64,000 bases of DNA from an uncultured Sphingomonadaceae bacterium (GCA_947495985.1 CANMBD010000002.1:124001-188000), one strand, 5' to 3'; shown: positions 55,675 to 64,000, counted from the first letter of the stretch. Notes: a model not told the origin generated them from the sequence alone. Program-made: numbers and translations.

Positions 55675-56313
55675 ATGCCCTATAAATTTCTCGACATGCT
55701 GACGACGGATAGCGTCCGCGCAGCCCAGTCCGAAAATGGCGCACGCGAACAGTGGGAAGACTTTCCCGGCGACCGCCGCTTTGATCATTTCGACGAGCGC
55801 GCGGCAGCCTTCATTGCCGCCCGCGACAGTTTCTATATGGCCAGCGTTTCAGAAAATGGTTGGCCCTATGTCCAGCATCGCGGCGGTCCGCCCGGCTTCC
55901 TGAAAGTGTTGGATGACAAGACGCTGGGCTTTGCCGATTTTCGCGGCAACCGGCAATATATCAGCCTGGGCAATGTTCGCGCTGACGATCGCGTTGCCCT
56001 GTTCATGGTCGACTATCCCCGGCGCAAGCGGCTGAAGTTGCTCGCCCGTCTGACCGTCCATCAGCTGGAAGAGAGCCCGCAGCTGGCGACACGGATCATC
56101 GATGCCGACTATCCGGGCGAACCCGAGCGGCTGATGACCCTGACGCTGGAATCCTATGACTGGAACTGCCCGCAACATATCGTCCCGCGCTTCACGAAAG
56201 ATATGGTCGATCTTGCGGCCAAGCCTTTGCAGGACGAAATCGCTCGCCTGACGGCCGAGAATGAAGAACTACGGGTTATTTTAGGCAATGCAGGGATAGA
56301 GCCATCGTCCTGA
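55675..56313 (+). CDS. Pyridoxamine 5'-phosphate oxidase-fold flavoprotein
   Basis: The 212-residue protein has a split-barrel FMN-binding fold: FIAARDSFYMASVSENGWPYVQHRGGPPGFLKVLD (near 48-83), then FADFRGNRQYISLGNVRADDRVALFMVDYPRRKRLKL (near 91-127). A C-terminal helix ends in ETA-rich LTAENEELRVIL. This group is usually F420/FMN-dependent oxidoreductases distinct from PdxH. It is third in the SoxR operon, 80 bases after the second VOC gene. A role in handling redox-cycling agents is inferred from location. Confidence 0.87.
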   Translation: MPYKFLDMLTTDSVRAAQSENGAREQWEDFPGDRRFDHFDERAAAFIAARDSFYMASVSENGWPYVQHRGGPPGFLKVLDDKTLGFADFRGNRQYISLGNVRADDRVALFMVDYPRRKRLKLLARLTVHQLEESPQLATRIIDADYPGEPERLMTLTLESYDWNCPQHIVPRFTKDMVDLAAKPLQDEIARLTAENEELRVILGNAGIEPSS

Positions 56314-56338
56314 ACCAAATTCAATATGATGGCTCTAT
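56296..56338. terminator. Bidirectional terminator candidate between convergent genes
   Basis: ATAGAGCCATC (56296-56306) and GATGGCTCTAT (56328-56338) form a perfect 11-bp inverted repeat with a 21-base loop. It spans the stop codons of the PNPOx-fold gene (56313) and the convergent small gene (56321). No long T-run is present. Confidence 0.55.
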
Positions 56339-56746
56339 CTGAATATATCGAATGGGTTTACGCCAAAACGCGAAGTTCGGATTGGCTCGATAAACCGTTT
56401 CCCATTTATTCTGTTTCCGGATTTGAAGTTGACCCGTTTCAGCCGTGAACATCGCAATCCGTGCTTCTCCTGAAATCCAAGCATCCAGTAGATTCTCGAA
56501 CTGTTCAGCCACTTTATCGAATGGGAAAAAATAGGACCAAAAATCTTCGACACCAAAGTTCAGTTCATCTCCATTTTGTAAGCCAAGAGTAAGCGCAAAC
56601 GGAAGACGAGATTGGGCTGGAAAAGTCCATAGAATATCCATCAACGCCTCATCTTCTATCTGATAATCAAAGCCATGGTTTTGCGCAAAACGCTCAAAAA
56701 GCGCATTCGCCTTAACTTGAATTTGGGTTGAAGGTGTTTCTTCCAC
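56321..56746 (-). CDS. Protein of unknown function, DUF-like, convergent to the SoxR operon
   Basis: The product has 141 residues, mixed alpha/beta, with many aromatic residues: DILWTFPAQSRLPFALTLGLQNGDELNFGVEDFWSYFFPFDKVAEQFENLLDAWISGEARI-like composition between residues 38 and 97. No signal peptide or membrane helix. I do not recognise the family. It looks like an immunity-protein-like or orphan accessory protein by size only. It has lower GC than its neighbours and is bordered on its 5' side by the oxidoreductase gene at 25 bases. Confidence 0.6.
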   Translation of the reverse strand: MEETPSTQIQVKANALFERFAQNHGFDYQIEDEALMDILWTFPAQSRLPFALTLGLQNGDELNFGVEDFWSYFFPFDKVAEQFENLLDAWISGEARIAMFTAETGQLQIRKQNKWETVYRANPNFAFWRKPIRYIQIEPSY

Positions 56747-56770
56747 AGAAGGCTTACTAAACCAAACCGC

Positions 56771-57901
56771 TCAAAGCGACGGGTTCACCAGCACCTTCTC
56801 ACCTGTCGCTTTCTTCTCATAGGCTTTGGCAATGTCCGGATCGATCATATCCATCAGCGAGATTTCGCTCGAATAATCGCTGTGGAAAATGCCATTGCGC
56901 TCGGCGACGGTGAACATGCGCATTTCCATCATGCGCTCCATGCCAACTTCTTCCAGATGCGGGGTGAGCAGCCAGCCGCCGACGCCCCAATAAAGACCAT
57001 AGCCCGCGCCCAAGGTCGTATCGCCCGTGTCGAGCCGGCCATAGATATAAACCTGTTTGTTGACGGTTGAACCATAGACGCTGAACTCGGCGCCGCGTTT
57101 CGCAGCGGCCTGTTCCATCGCGGTCAGGATGTAGTTAGCCATCTTGCCGCCGCCAATGGCATCAAAGCCCAATGTTGCGCCGGTTTCTGCCAGTGCATCA
57201 ACAAGGTTCGGCATGAAGTCATCTTTGGAGCTATCCAGAACATGGGTCAGACCAATGTCGGTGAGGATTTTCTTCTGCTCATCGCTCCGCACAATCGCAA
57301 CCAAAGGAATATTTTCCTTCAAGCACAATTTGGCCAGCATCTGGCCGAGGTTGGAAGCGGCGGCTGTATGGACCAGCGCCTCATGACCTTCTGCGCGCAT
57401 GGTGTTGACGAAACCCTGTGCCGTCATCGGATTGACGAACAGGCTCGCACCTTCTTTGGCTGGAGCGCCTTCCGGAAGCGGCACACACATCATCGCTGGC
57501 ATCACGCGGTGGGTGCGATACATTTCGCCGCCGACAATCGTAACGGTCTTGCCGAGCAAGGCCTGAGCGGCATCCGACGCACCGGCCGCGACCACTTTAC
57601 CTGCGCCTTCATTACCTGCCGCAAGCTTCTTGCCTTTACGGCCGGCAAAGATACGCATCATGGAAGGATCGATATCGGCAACCAGAGCGGGATGCCCATC
57701 CACTTCCTCGCTGCGCACGGTATTCATGTCCGCAGGAGCGGTCAGCAATCCAAGGTCAGACGGATTGATCGGCACCGCCTCCATTTGCACGACTACTTCA
57801 TGATCTGCCGGTTCCGGCACATCATAAGGCTCTACGGACAGCACCAGCTTGCCATCATCGGTTACCGTGGTGAATAGTTGCTTTGCGTTGTCGATGCTCA
57901 T
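56771..57901 (-). CDS. Zinc-binding-dehydrogenase-like MDR oxidoreductase (quinone reductase type)
   Basis: The 376-residue protein has an N-terminal GroES-like domain (PADHEVVVQMEAVPINPSDLGLL) and a Rossmann domain with LVHTAAASNLGQMLAKLCLKENIPLVAIVRSDEQ-like sequence (near 168-205). LGFDAIGGGKMANYIL follows. No catalytic zinc cysteine ligands are visible. It is probably NADPH-dependent. It heads a run of three redox-type genes on the minus strand (with nitronate monooxygenase and an aldo/keto reductase upstream), possibly one transcript. Confidence 0.88.
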   Translation of the reverse strand: MSIDNAKQLFTTVTDDGKLVLSVEPYDVPEPADHEVVVQMEAVPINPSDLGLLTAPADMNTVRSEEVDGHPALVADIDPSMMRIFAGRKGKKLAAGNEGAGKVVAAGASDAAQALLGKTVTIVGGEMYRTHRVMPAMMCVPLPEGAPAKEGASLFVNPMTAQGFVNTMRAEGHEALVHTAAASNLGQMLAKLCLKENIPLVAIVRSDEQKKILTDIGLTHVLDSSKDDFMPNLVDALAETGATLGFDAIGGGKMANYILTAMEQAAAKRGAEFSVYGSTVNKQVYIYGRLDTGDTTLGAGYGLYWGVGGWLLTPHLEEVGMERMMEMRMFTVAERNGIFHSDYSSEISLMDMIDPDIAKAYEKKATGEKVLVNPSL

Positions 57902-57931
57902 TTGGAAATTCCTCGTTTATTTAGGGTTGAA

Positions 57932-58867
57932 TTAGAAACTTTTGGATGCGTTCAGGGCGCTCATGCGCTCGGTAATGGTGAAAAACTCTTCCACGGTTTC
58001 GTCGATAATCTGTTTGGCAGTTTTTACTTCGTCAATCAAACCGGATGATTGTCCGGCCAGGCCGACGGCCGCCTCCATATCGCCGCCAAAATAGACGTCC
58101 AATATGCCCTTGAACGTATCGGGCGGCATCAGGCCGTCTTCGTAGATTTTCGCGGTGCGCTCTGTCTTCAAAGCGCGAATGCAGGGCGTCGCTTTCTTGT
58201 TCAGCACATAAGTGCCGGTTTCCTTGGCATCCAGTATCGCCTGTTTATAGTTATGATGCACCGGACTTTCCGCGCTGGACACGAAACGCGTACCCATCTG
58301 GACCGCCTCCGCTCCCAGAGCAAAAGCCGCCGCCATGCCTTTGCCGTCCGCGATACCGCCAGCAGCGACCATCGGTATGTCGGATTGGCGGCGAATGGCC
58401 TGGAGCAAGACAAGGGTCGAGACTTCTTCGGGATTTTTGAAACCGCCGCCTTCTGCGCCTTCGACCACCAGTCCATCAATTCCGGCTTCCACGCATTTCA
58501 TCGCGGCATCAACCGTTGGAACGGCGTGATAAACAGTAATACCGGCTTCTTTAAGCGGACCGATAAACTTGGCCGGACTTCCAGCGGACGTCGTCACAAA
58601 TTTCACACCCGTGCCACAGATATGGTCGAGAATTGCCGGGTCTTTTAGAAACATGATCGGCAGATTCACACCAAAGGGCGCATCGGTCAGGTCGCTCATC
58701 TTGGCGATTTCCGCCATACAATTTTCTGTCTCACCAGATGATGTTTCGATAATGCCAAGACCGCCAGCATTGCAGACAGCCGACGCCAGTTGTGACCGGG
58801 CGATCCAGCCCATCGGAGCCTGCACAATCGGGTATTTCGCGCCAGTATGTTCGAGAAAACGGTTCAT
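57932..58867 (-). CDS. Nitronate monooxygenase family flavoprotein
   Basis: The 311-residue TIM-barrel enzyme has the start YPIVQAPMGWIARSQLASAVCNAGGLGII (near 14-42), the FMN-binding AAGGIADGKGMAAAFALGAEAVQMGTRF (near 165-192), and HAVPTVDAAMKCVEAGIDGLVVEG. These are the family blocks of 2-nitropropane dioxygenase / NMO. Some relatives act as enoyl reductases or unknown oxidases. It lies 30 bases upstream of the MDR gene. Confidence 0.92.
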   Translation of the reverse strand: MNRFLEHTGAKYPIVQAPMGWIARSQLASAVCNAGGLGIIETSSGETENCMAEIAKMSDLTDAPFGVNLPIMFLKDPAILDHICGTGVKFVTTSAGSPAKFIGPLKEAGITVYHAVPTVDAAMKCVEAGIDGLVVEGAEGGGFKNPEEVSTLVLLQAIRRQSDIPMVAAGGIADGKGMAAAFALGAEAVQMGTRFVSSAESPVHHNYKQAILDAKETGTYVLNKKATPCIRALKTERTAKIYEDGLMPPDTFKGILDVYFGGDMEAAVGLAGQSSGLIDEVKTAKQIIDETVEEFFTITERMSALNASKSF

Positions 58868-58901
58868 TATTTTAAACTTTCTTTGGATGGATTTTGGCCG
58901 A

Positions 58902-59921
58902 TCAGCCCATCGGATAGAGAATTTCTTTGGTTACTTTATCGACGGCCTTCATGACATCGTCGCTAAGCACCAGTTCGCTGGCGGCAAATATGTCGGGCAG
59001 TTGGTCTGTATGTGTCGCGCCGACGATCGTGGATGCGACAAAATCATGCTGCTTGGACCAGGCGGTGGCGAGAGTAACCGGCGCGATGCCAGCTTCCTCG
59101 GCTATCGCCATAAACCGCTTGGTCGACGCGATACTCTTTTCATTTACGAAACGCTGCGCCATTTTAAACTGGCGCTTGCCTTCCATGGCAAGATAGGCGG
59201 AAAAACGAGCACCTTCCGGTTTCGCACCATCATTATATTTGCCGGACAGCACCCCGCCGGCAAGCGGTGAATAAGGGATCAGGCTCACGCCTTCTTTCTT
59301 GCAAACCTGCGCCAGTTCGTCTTCGAAGCGGCGGTTGTTCATGCTGAAATTATTCTGAATCGTACAATAGCGGGTGACGCCGAGGCGTTCGGAAGCCTCC
59401 AGCGATTTCATCAAGCCCCAGCTGGTTTCATTGGAACAGCCAATAGCGCGGATTTTGCCCGCACGGATTTGATCATCGAGCACTTCCATCGTCTCATCAT
59501 AAGCAGTGCCATGATCGGGCCAGTGAGTCTGGTATAGATCAATGTAGTCGGTCCCCAGACGCTTGAGACTATCATCCAGCGCCTTGACGATATTGTGGCG
59601 ATCCAATGCGGTATTGCCCTGGCGCACCGCAGCCTGGAACCAGCCGCCGCTGGGCCCTGCCACCTTGGTCGCCAATATGATCGAATCGCGGTCTTTATCT
59701 TTCAGCCAGCGGCCGACAATTGCTTCGGTGCGGCCAGAATATTCAAGCTTGGGCGGCACGGGATAAATTTCGGCGGTATCGAAAAAATTGATCCCGGCAT
59801 CCAGCGACTGGTCCATGATCCTGTGCGACATGGCTTCATCGGCGCCGGTGCCAAAAGTCATCGTGCCCATGCATATGTCGGAAACATGCAGGGCACTCTT
59901 GCCAAGACGGCGTCGTTTCAT
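58902..59921 (-). CDS. Aldo/keto reductase
   Basis: The 339-residue NADPH-dependent enzyme has the catalytic Asp and Tyr in FFDTAEIYPVPP (near 49-60), the Lys in ILATKVAGPSG (near 84-94), and the His in YIDLYQTHWPDHG (near 128-140). The nucleotide-binding region SIASTKRFMAIAEEAG to VASTIVGATHTDQL is near the C-terminus. The size fits the Tas/YajO-like branch. It lies 34 bases upstream of the nitronate monooxygenase gene. Confidence 0.93.
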   Translation of the reverse strand: MKRRRLGKSALHVSDICMGTMTFGTGADEAMSHRIMDQSLDAGINFFDTAEIYPVPPKLEYSGRTEAIVGRWLKDKDRDSIILATKVAGPSGGWFQAAVRQGNTALDRHNIVKALDDSLKRLGTDYIDLYQTHWPDHGTAYDETMEVLDDQIRAGKIRAIGCSNETSWGLMKSLEASERLGVTRYCTIQNNFSMNNRRFEDELAQVCKKEGVSLIPYSPLAGGVLSGKYNDGAKPEGARFSAYLAMEGKRQFKMAQRFVNEKSIASTKRFMAIAEEAGIAPVTLATAWSKQHDFVASTIVGATHTDQLPDIFAASELVLSDDVMKAVDKVTKEILYPMG

Positions 59922-60025
59922 TCAGGCTCTCCGGGATGATTTGTGTTTTTAACTATACGGTTAAAGATGCCAGAATCTACATAGGTTGCAAGAGGCAATG
60001 TACCCAAACCGGAAAGACTATTGCT

Positions 60026-60940
60026 CTATCCGGCCTGTCCGAGCACCAGACAGGCGAGAAACATTAGGAAACCGGCAAAGCGATTGGACCGGAACTTGGC
60101 GAGCGCATCGTCGCCATCACTGCTGTTCAGAGTGCCGATCTGCCACAATAGATGCAACACCAGCGGGATCAGGGCGACCAATCCCAAAAATTGCGGTCGC
60201 ACGATCCAGAACGCACCCGCCCAACTGGCCAGTGCCAGTAGATAGAAAACCAGCACCCCGAAACGCACATTATCACCAAGCCGTAGCGCGCTGGAGCGGA
60301 TACCGACCAGCGCATCATCCTCCCGGTCTTGCAGGGCATAGACGGTATCAAAACCGACCACCCAGAATATCGATCCGGCATAGAGCAAAAGCATCGCCCA
60401 TGAAAAACCGGGTTCTATCGCCAGCCATCCAACCAGTGCCCCCCATGAGAAAACCATCCCGAGCCAGGCCTGGGGCCACCACGTAATCCGCTTCATAAAG
60501 GGATAGCCCGCCACCAGGGCGAGGCTGCCCAGCGCCACGAGCTTGGCCGCCAGATTAAGCTGAAGCCAGGTTGCCAGCCCGATCATGCACAAAATCCCCA
60601 GCCATATCCACGCCGCTTTCAGTGACACCGCGCCGCTGGCCAATGGCCGTGAGCGGGTGCGCTCCACCTGCTTGTCGAGGTCGCGATCGACAATATCGTT
60701 ATAGACACAGCCTGCGCCGCGCATCGCAATAGAACCCAAGAGCAACCAGAGCAGCAAGTCCCAACGCTGTACCGCACCACCTGCCAGGGCCACGCCCCAC
60801 GCGCAGGGCCAAAAGAGCAGCCACCAGCCAATCGGGCGGTCGAGACGGGCAAGCAGCGCATACGGGCGCGCCGCGGCGGGTAACAAGCCAATGAAGCCGC
60901 GATATTCGGTGTCGGGAACGATTTCCGGTTGGGTTGACAT
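60026..60940 (-). CDS. ubiA: 4-hydroxybenzoate polyprenyltransferase UbiA
   Basis: The 304-residue membrane enzyme attaches the polyprenyl tail to 4-hydroxybenzoate in ubiquinone synthesis. It has the two Asp-rich motifs NDIVDRDLDKQVERTRSRP (near 87-105) and ALQDREDDALVG (near 207-218), and eight to nine membrane helices. ATG 60940 (MSTQPEIVPDTEYRG) has a GAG-type site; the open frame runs 29 codons further into a repeat. It is divergent from rsmE. Confidence 0.96.
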   Translation of the reverse strand: MSTQPEIVPDTEYRGFIGLLPAAARPYALLARLDRPIGWWLLFWPCAWGVALAGGAVQRWDLLLWLLLGSIAMRGAGCVYNDIVDRDLDKQVERTRSRPLASGAVSLKAAWIWLGILCMIGLATWLQLNLAAKLVALGSLALVAGYPFMKRITWWPQAWLGMVFSWGALVGWLAIEPGFSWAMLLLYAGSIFWVVGFDTVYALQDREDDALVGIRSSALRLGDNVRFGVLVFYLLALASWAGAFWIVRPQFLGLVALIPLVLHLLWQIGTLNSSDGDDALAKFRSNRFAGFLMFLACLVLGQAG

Positions 60941-60969
60941 GAGAGCTCTATAGATCGACTGAGAAGCTT

Positions 60970-60995
60970 CGTCATGCTGAACTTGATTCAACATG
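60970..60995. repeat. Sphingomonad-type palindromic repeat between ubiA and rsmE
   Basis: CGTCATGCTGAACTTGATTC (60970-60989) with arms TGCTGAA (60975-60981) and TTCAACA (60987-60993). It belongs to the same family as the repeat at 17141-17200, sharing CGTCATGCTGAACTTG. Confidence 0.7.
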
Positions 60996-61016
60996 GCAGC
61001 ATGGAGTTTTCGCAAT

Positions 61017-61775
61017 ATGCCCGCCACACCCGCCTATCCAACACGCAGCGCCCCGCGCCTCTATGTCGATGCCGAGCTTAGCGAAGGTGCGGAAATCAGG
61101 CTGGATGGCGGCCATGCGCATTATCTGCTGAAAGTCATGCGCATAAAAGAAGGTCAGCCAGTAAAGCTTTTCGACAATCGAACGGGTGAATATCTGGCGC
61201 ATGTCACCATGCTCGGCAAACGCGACCTGATATTGCTGATCGACGGTAAAACGAGGGAACGGGAAAATGTGCCGGACCTCTGGTTGCTGGCCGCCCCGGT
61301 CAAGAAAGATCGCTATAACTGGATTGCCGAGAAAGCCACGGAACTGGGTATTGCCAAAATGATCCCGGTGCAGACCGAACGAACCCAGAATGTTCAGATT
61401 AAATCCGATAAGTTAAAAGCGCACATGGTCGAAGCGGCGGAACAATGCGAACGCACAGCTCTGCCGGTGCTGGACGGATTGATCAAACTGGATGCGTTGC
61501 TTCAGGATTGGCCCGCAGACCGGCATCTGTTTTTCGCCGACGAACGCATCCATGAACGCGCAGAAGGCAGCTTCCGCAAAGCGCTTGTCGCTCATGACGG
61601 CCCCGCTGCAATCCTGATCGGCCCGGAAGGCGGATTTTCCGATACGGAGAATCAATTTATCCGCGCCCTGCCCCAATCCGTACCGGTATCCCTTGGTCCT
61701 CGCATATTACGGGCCGATACCGCGGCCGTTGCTGCGATCAGCCTGTGGATGGCCGGACGTGGTGACTGGAATTGA
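61017..61775 (+). CDS. rsmE: 16S rRNA (uracil1498-N3)-methyltransferase RsmE
   Basis: The 252-residue SPOUT enzyme methylates U1498 of 16S rRNA. The PUA-like N-terminal domain has GGHAHYLLKVMRIKEGQPVKLFD, and the C-terminal knot has AILIGPEGGFSDTENQFI and SLGPRILRADTAAVAAISLW. ATG 61017 (MPATPAYP) was chosen; a start 8 codons upstream lies in the repeat-bearing gap. It is divergent from ubiA with 76 bases between starts. Confidence 0.96.
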   Translation: MPATPAYPTRSAPRLYVDAELSEGAEIRLDGGHAHYLLKVMRIKEGQPVKLFDNRTGEYLAHVTMLGKRDLILLIDGKTRERENVPDLWLLAAPVKKDRYNWIAEKATELGIAKMIPVQTERTQNVQIKSDKLKAHMVEAAEQCERTALPVLDGLIKLDALLQDWPADRHLFFADERIHERAEGSFRKALVAHDGPAAILIGPEGGFSDTENQFIRALPQSVPVSLGPRILRADTAAVAAISLWMAGRGDWN

Positions 61776-61906
61776 AGGCAAAATATTGAATATGGTTTAT
61801 ATTCAGTTACTTAAGACAGATTTAGCCAAATGTAAAATCTCGTTAGCAGGGCTTAACCGCAGGATATTTTTACCAAATATTCAGCATGTTCGCATAAACC
61901 CACACT

Positions 61907-63904
61907 ATGTATCTGGGAACAGACCTTGGGCCAGAAAGGTTGGACCGCAGCGCATGGGCAATAAATCTATTGCGCCTGTTGCTTTGCCTTGCCGTGTTCA
62001 TGCTCCTTGCCGGAGCCGCCAGGGCCCAGACAGTCAACACTTTCGTAAACCCGACCAACGGCACGATCAACGGCACAACCACCTGCGCAGCTCCGCTGGT
62101 CAGAAACTTCTCTGTCGGTACGAGCTTTACCGTTTCGGATGTCGATATCGGCGTTTTTGCAACCCATACATGGCGCGGTGATATCCGCCTGACCCTGCAA
62201 TCGCCAACCGGAACAACGGTTCAGCTGGTCAACGGCGATACCAACAATATCAATGGTGATAATTTCAACGTTCTGTTGAATGACAGTGGCACCCAAACCG
62301 TCAATACTGATGGTAATACGGTCACCCATTCCACCACCGCACCGCCGCCTTTTGACAATGATTTCATTCCCAACAATCTGCTGTCTGCGTTTAACGGGGA
62401 AAATAGCCTTGGTACCTGGCGACTGGAAATTTGCGATCTTTTCCCGACGCAGGACAACGGCACCTTCCAGCACGCAGAGCTCTATCTGACTGAGCAACCG
62501 GCCAGTTTTGCAGACTTGTCGGTCAACAAGACGGTAAGCAACCCGACACCGGCCAATGCGACCAACATCACCTATACCGTCTCTGTCACCAATGCCGCAG
62601 GGTCGACCGACAATGCGACCGGCGTCGTCGTGCAGGACACATTGCCGCTTGGCGTTACTTTTGTGAGCGCGTCAGGATTTGGCAGCTACGATAGCGCCAC
62701 GGGTATTTGGTCGGTTGGCTCTGTTCCAATTGGACAAACCCGCACGTTGAATATCGTAGCGAATGTCACAGCAACATCGGGAGCCAGCGTAGTCAACTCG
62801 GCCGAGGTGACCGCGTCATCCATCCTGGATTCTGATTCCACGCCCAATAACGGCAGCACCGGGGAAGATGATTATGATGAAGCCGCAATCACGGTTTCGG
62901 GTACCAGAACTGCAGGCACGCCGCCCAATCTGGCCAGCATATGTCCGATTGCAAACCAGATAGTTTTTGACTGGGACAGCAATGCCTGGGCAGCAGGCTC
63001 ATTGAACAACAGTTACAACCTGACGGGAATCGGAACGATCAACTGGTCGGTCAGCTCGCCCGGCGTTTTTGTGAACGATGCTGGTTTCGGCGGCCAAAGC
63101 CCCAGCCTGGCCAACGCCAATAATGGCGGCTTTGCCGGAACGCAGCTTTCGCTGCACCAGTTTCTGGACTTCGCCAACCAGTCACAGACGGCAACGACAG
63201 TCCTGACTCTGCCAACTGCGGTTCCGGGGATGCAATTCACCGTGTTCGATATCGATTTTGCCGCCAATGACTTTGCCGATAAACTGACGGTCGTCGGCAG
63301 CCTTAATGGAACCACTGTCTTGCCGACGCTCACCAATGGAGTCGCCAATTATGTTGTTGGTAATGTTGCTATCGGCGATGCCGGCTCTGGCGGCACGTCG
63401 GGAGACGGCAATGTTGTTGTGACCTTCCTTGCCCCGGTAGATACAATCACGATCATCTATGGCAATCATACCACGGCACCAGCCGTCCCGGATGGTCAGG
63501 CAATCGCCATTCATGACATTAATTTTTGTGCGCCGCAAACAACACTGAGCGTCACCAAGATCAGCAGCGTTATCAGCGATCCTGTGAACGGCACCACCGA
63601 CCCGAAGTCCATTCCCGGCGCGACCATCCAATATTGCATATTGATTTCCAACGCCGGCAGCGCGACCGCTACGTCGATCAGCGCCACCGATACTATTCCG
63701 GGAAATCTGACCTATACGGCTGCGTCAATGCAAAGCGGGGCCAATTGTGGCTCGGCTTCAACCGCAGAAGATGATGACAATACGGGCGCAGACGAGAACG
63801 ATCCCTTTGGCGCATCCATCAGCGGATCAGTCCTTACTGCGACAGCTGCAAGCCTGGGGCCGGCAGAAGGCTATGCGCTAACATTTCAGGTCACCGTAGA
63901 CTGA
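61907..63904 (+). CDS. Secreted protein with proprotein-convertase P domain and DUF11 repeats
   Basis: The 665-residue protein has a signal peptide (LLRLLLCLAVFMLLAGAARAQ, about 21-41). A P-domain-like region (about 45-165) contains DVDIGVFATHTWRGDIRLTL and GTWRLEICDLFPTQDNG. A DUF11-type domain (about 170-300) begins ADLSVNKTVSNPTPANATNITYTVSV. A middle region of unclear fold (about 315-535) follows, then a second DUF11-like domain (TTLSVTKISS to ALTFQVTVD). There is no anchor at the C-terminus. It is Thr/Asn/Asp-rich and probably cell-surface or adhesive. The 131-base gap before it shows no clear promoter. Confidence 0.85.
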   Translation: MYLGTDLGPERLDRSAWAINLLRLLLCLAVFMLLAGAARAQTVNTFVNPTNGTINGTTTCAAPLVRNFSVGTSFTVSDVDIGVFATHTWRGDIRLTLQSPTGTTVQLVNGDTNNINGDNFNVLLNDSGTQTVNTDGNTVTHSTTAPPPFDNDFIPNNLLSAFNGENSLGTWRLEICDLFPTQDNGTFQHAELYLTEQPASFADLSVNKTVSNPTPANATNITYTVSVTNAAGSTDNATGVVVQDTLPLGVTFVSASGFGSYDSATGIWSVGSVPIGQTRTLNIVANVTATSGASVVNSAEVTASSILDSDSTPNNGSTGEDDYDEAAITVSGTRTAGTPPNLASICPIANQIVFDWDSNAWAAGSLNNSYNLTGIGTINWSVSSPGVFVNDAGFGGQSPSLANANNGGFAGTQLSLHQFLDFANQSQTATTVLTLPTAVPGMQFTVFDIDFAANDFADKLTVVGSLNGTTVLPTLTNGVANYVVGNVAIGDAGSGGTSGDGNVVVTFLAPVDTITIIYGNHTTAPAVPDGQAIAIHDINFCAPQTTLSVTKISSVISDPVNGTTDPKSIPGATIQYCILISNAGSATATSISATDTIPGNLTYTAASMQSGANCGSASTAEDDDNTGADENDPFGASISGSVLTATAASLGPAEGYALTFQVTVD

Positions 63905-63921
63905 TTACGGTAGACTGATCA
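63894..63921 (+). repeat. 14-bp tandem duplication over the stop of the DUF11 gene
   Basis: CCGTAGACTGATTA (63894-63907) is followed by CGGTAGACTGATCA (63908-63921), 12 of 14 bases the same. The TGA stop at 63902-63904 lies in the first copy, so the duplication adds a second in-register GTAGACTGA. Confidence 0.6.
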
Positions 63922-63928
63922 CAGCAGG

Positions 63929-64000
63929 CTAGGCACCGCGTTTCAGGCGCACCAATACTTCATCCAGAGATGACAAAAATTTTGACCGGTCGGCCTTTGT
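63929..64000 (-). CDS. C-terminal end of an unidentified gene (5' end outside window)
   Basis: An open minus-strand frame enters from the right edge and ends at TAG (63929-63931), giving the last 23 residues, FLSSLDEVLVRLKRGA at the end. The Leu/Arg-rich helix looks like a true C-terminus, but the gene cannot be identified. It is convergent with the DUF11 gene. Confidence 0.4.
   Translation of the reverse strand, partial: TKADRSKFLSSLDEVLVRLKRGA

Overview
The window looks like chromosomal DNA of an alphaproteobacterium, most likely an aerobic member of the Sphingomonadales (Sphingorhabdus/Parasphingorhabdus/Sphingopyxis type). The evidence is the moderate GC content, the TCA order mdh-sucD-sucA-sucB-lpdA on one strand, a CIRCE-controlled groS-groL pair, a SigF/NrsF sigma-anti-sigma pair, short palindromic repeats containing TGCTGAA/TTCAGCA arms, and the block mutY / DUF721 / two thioredoxin-fold proteins / smc. 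There is no rRNA gene in the window, so the placement is inferred from gene content. I found no tRNA, rRNA, CRISPR array, prophage or complete insertion sequence.

Layout. 1-7 kb: a truncated oxidoreductase, a metallo-hydrolase, serine dehydratase, a DUF885 protein and groS-groL with its control region. 7.3-11.1 kb: a bufferin-type metal-stress operon (DUF2282 precursor peptide, DUF692/MNIO enzyme, DUF2063 partner, DoxX membrane protein) that continues into its own ECF sigma factor and DUF1109 anti-sigma factor, with an exact SigF-type promoter in front and a terminator behind. 11.1-15.7 kb: sppA, a TRIC-like channel, a PepSY protein and an amidase. 15.7-23.9 kb: TCA-cycle genes. 24-29.8 kb: an unknown protein coupled to a phosphotransferase-fold protein, then zapE, a thioesterase, a phospholipase-D-like protein and a solitary sdhB. 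30-35.5 kb: a CDP-alcohol phosphotransferase, HIT protein, two nucleotidyltransferases, a flippase and an esterase, which may together make and export a phospho-alcohol-containing compound. 35.5-47.6 kb: mixed housekeeping (nudC, a class-C serine hydrolase, mutY, the DciA-like DUF721 gene, two DsbA-like proteins, smc). 48-53.2 kb: a glucosylglycerate locus. 53.2-57 kb: small accessory genes and a SoxR-controlled operon. 57-64 kb: redox enzymes, ubiA, rsmE and a large secreted DUF11/P-domain protein.

Three systems stand out. (1) bufABC-doxX-sigF-nrsF appears to be one self-activating copper/metal-stress transcription unit making a modified Cys-containing peptide. (2) gpgP-gpgS face a GH13_18 phosphorylase and a divergent glycerate kinase; together they can make glucosylglycerate from 3-phosphoglycerate and return it to central metabolism. 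(3) SoxR lies opposite two VOC proteins and an FMN-type oxidase, with a near-perfect SoxR box inside a promoter with a 19-bp spacer.

A further pattern is a family of about 26-bp palindromic repeats. Copies bracket four separate small genes (a MAPEG protein, a two-TM protein and two unknown proteins), as if each were an independent single-gene insertion. Coordinates of many starts below were moved inward from the longest open frame on the basis of ribosome-binding sites, homology-style N-termini or overlap with neighbours; this is stated in each entry.
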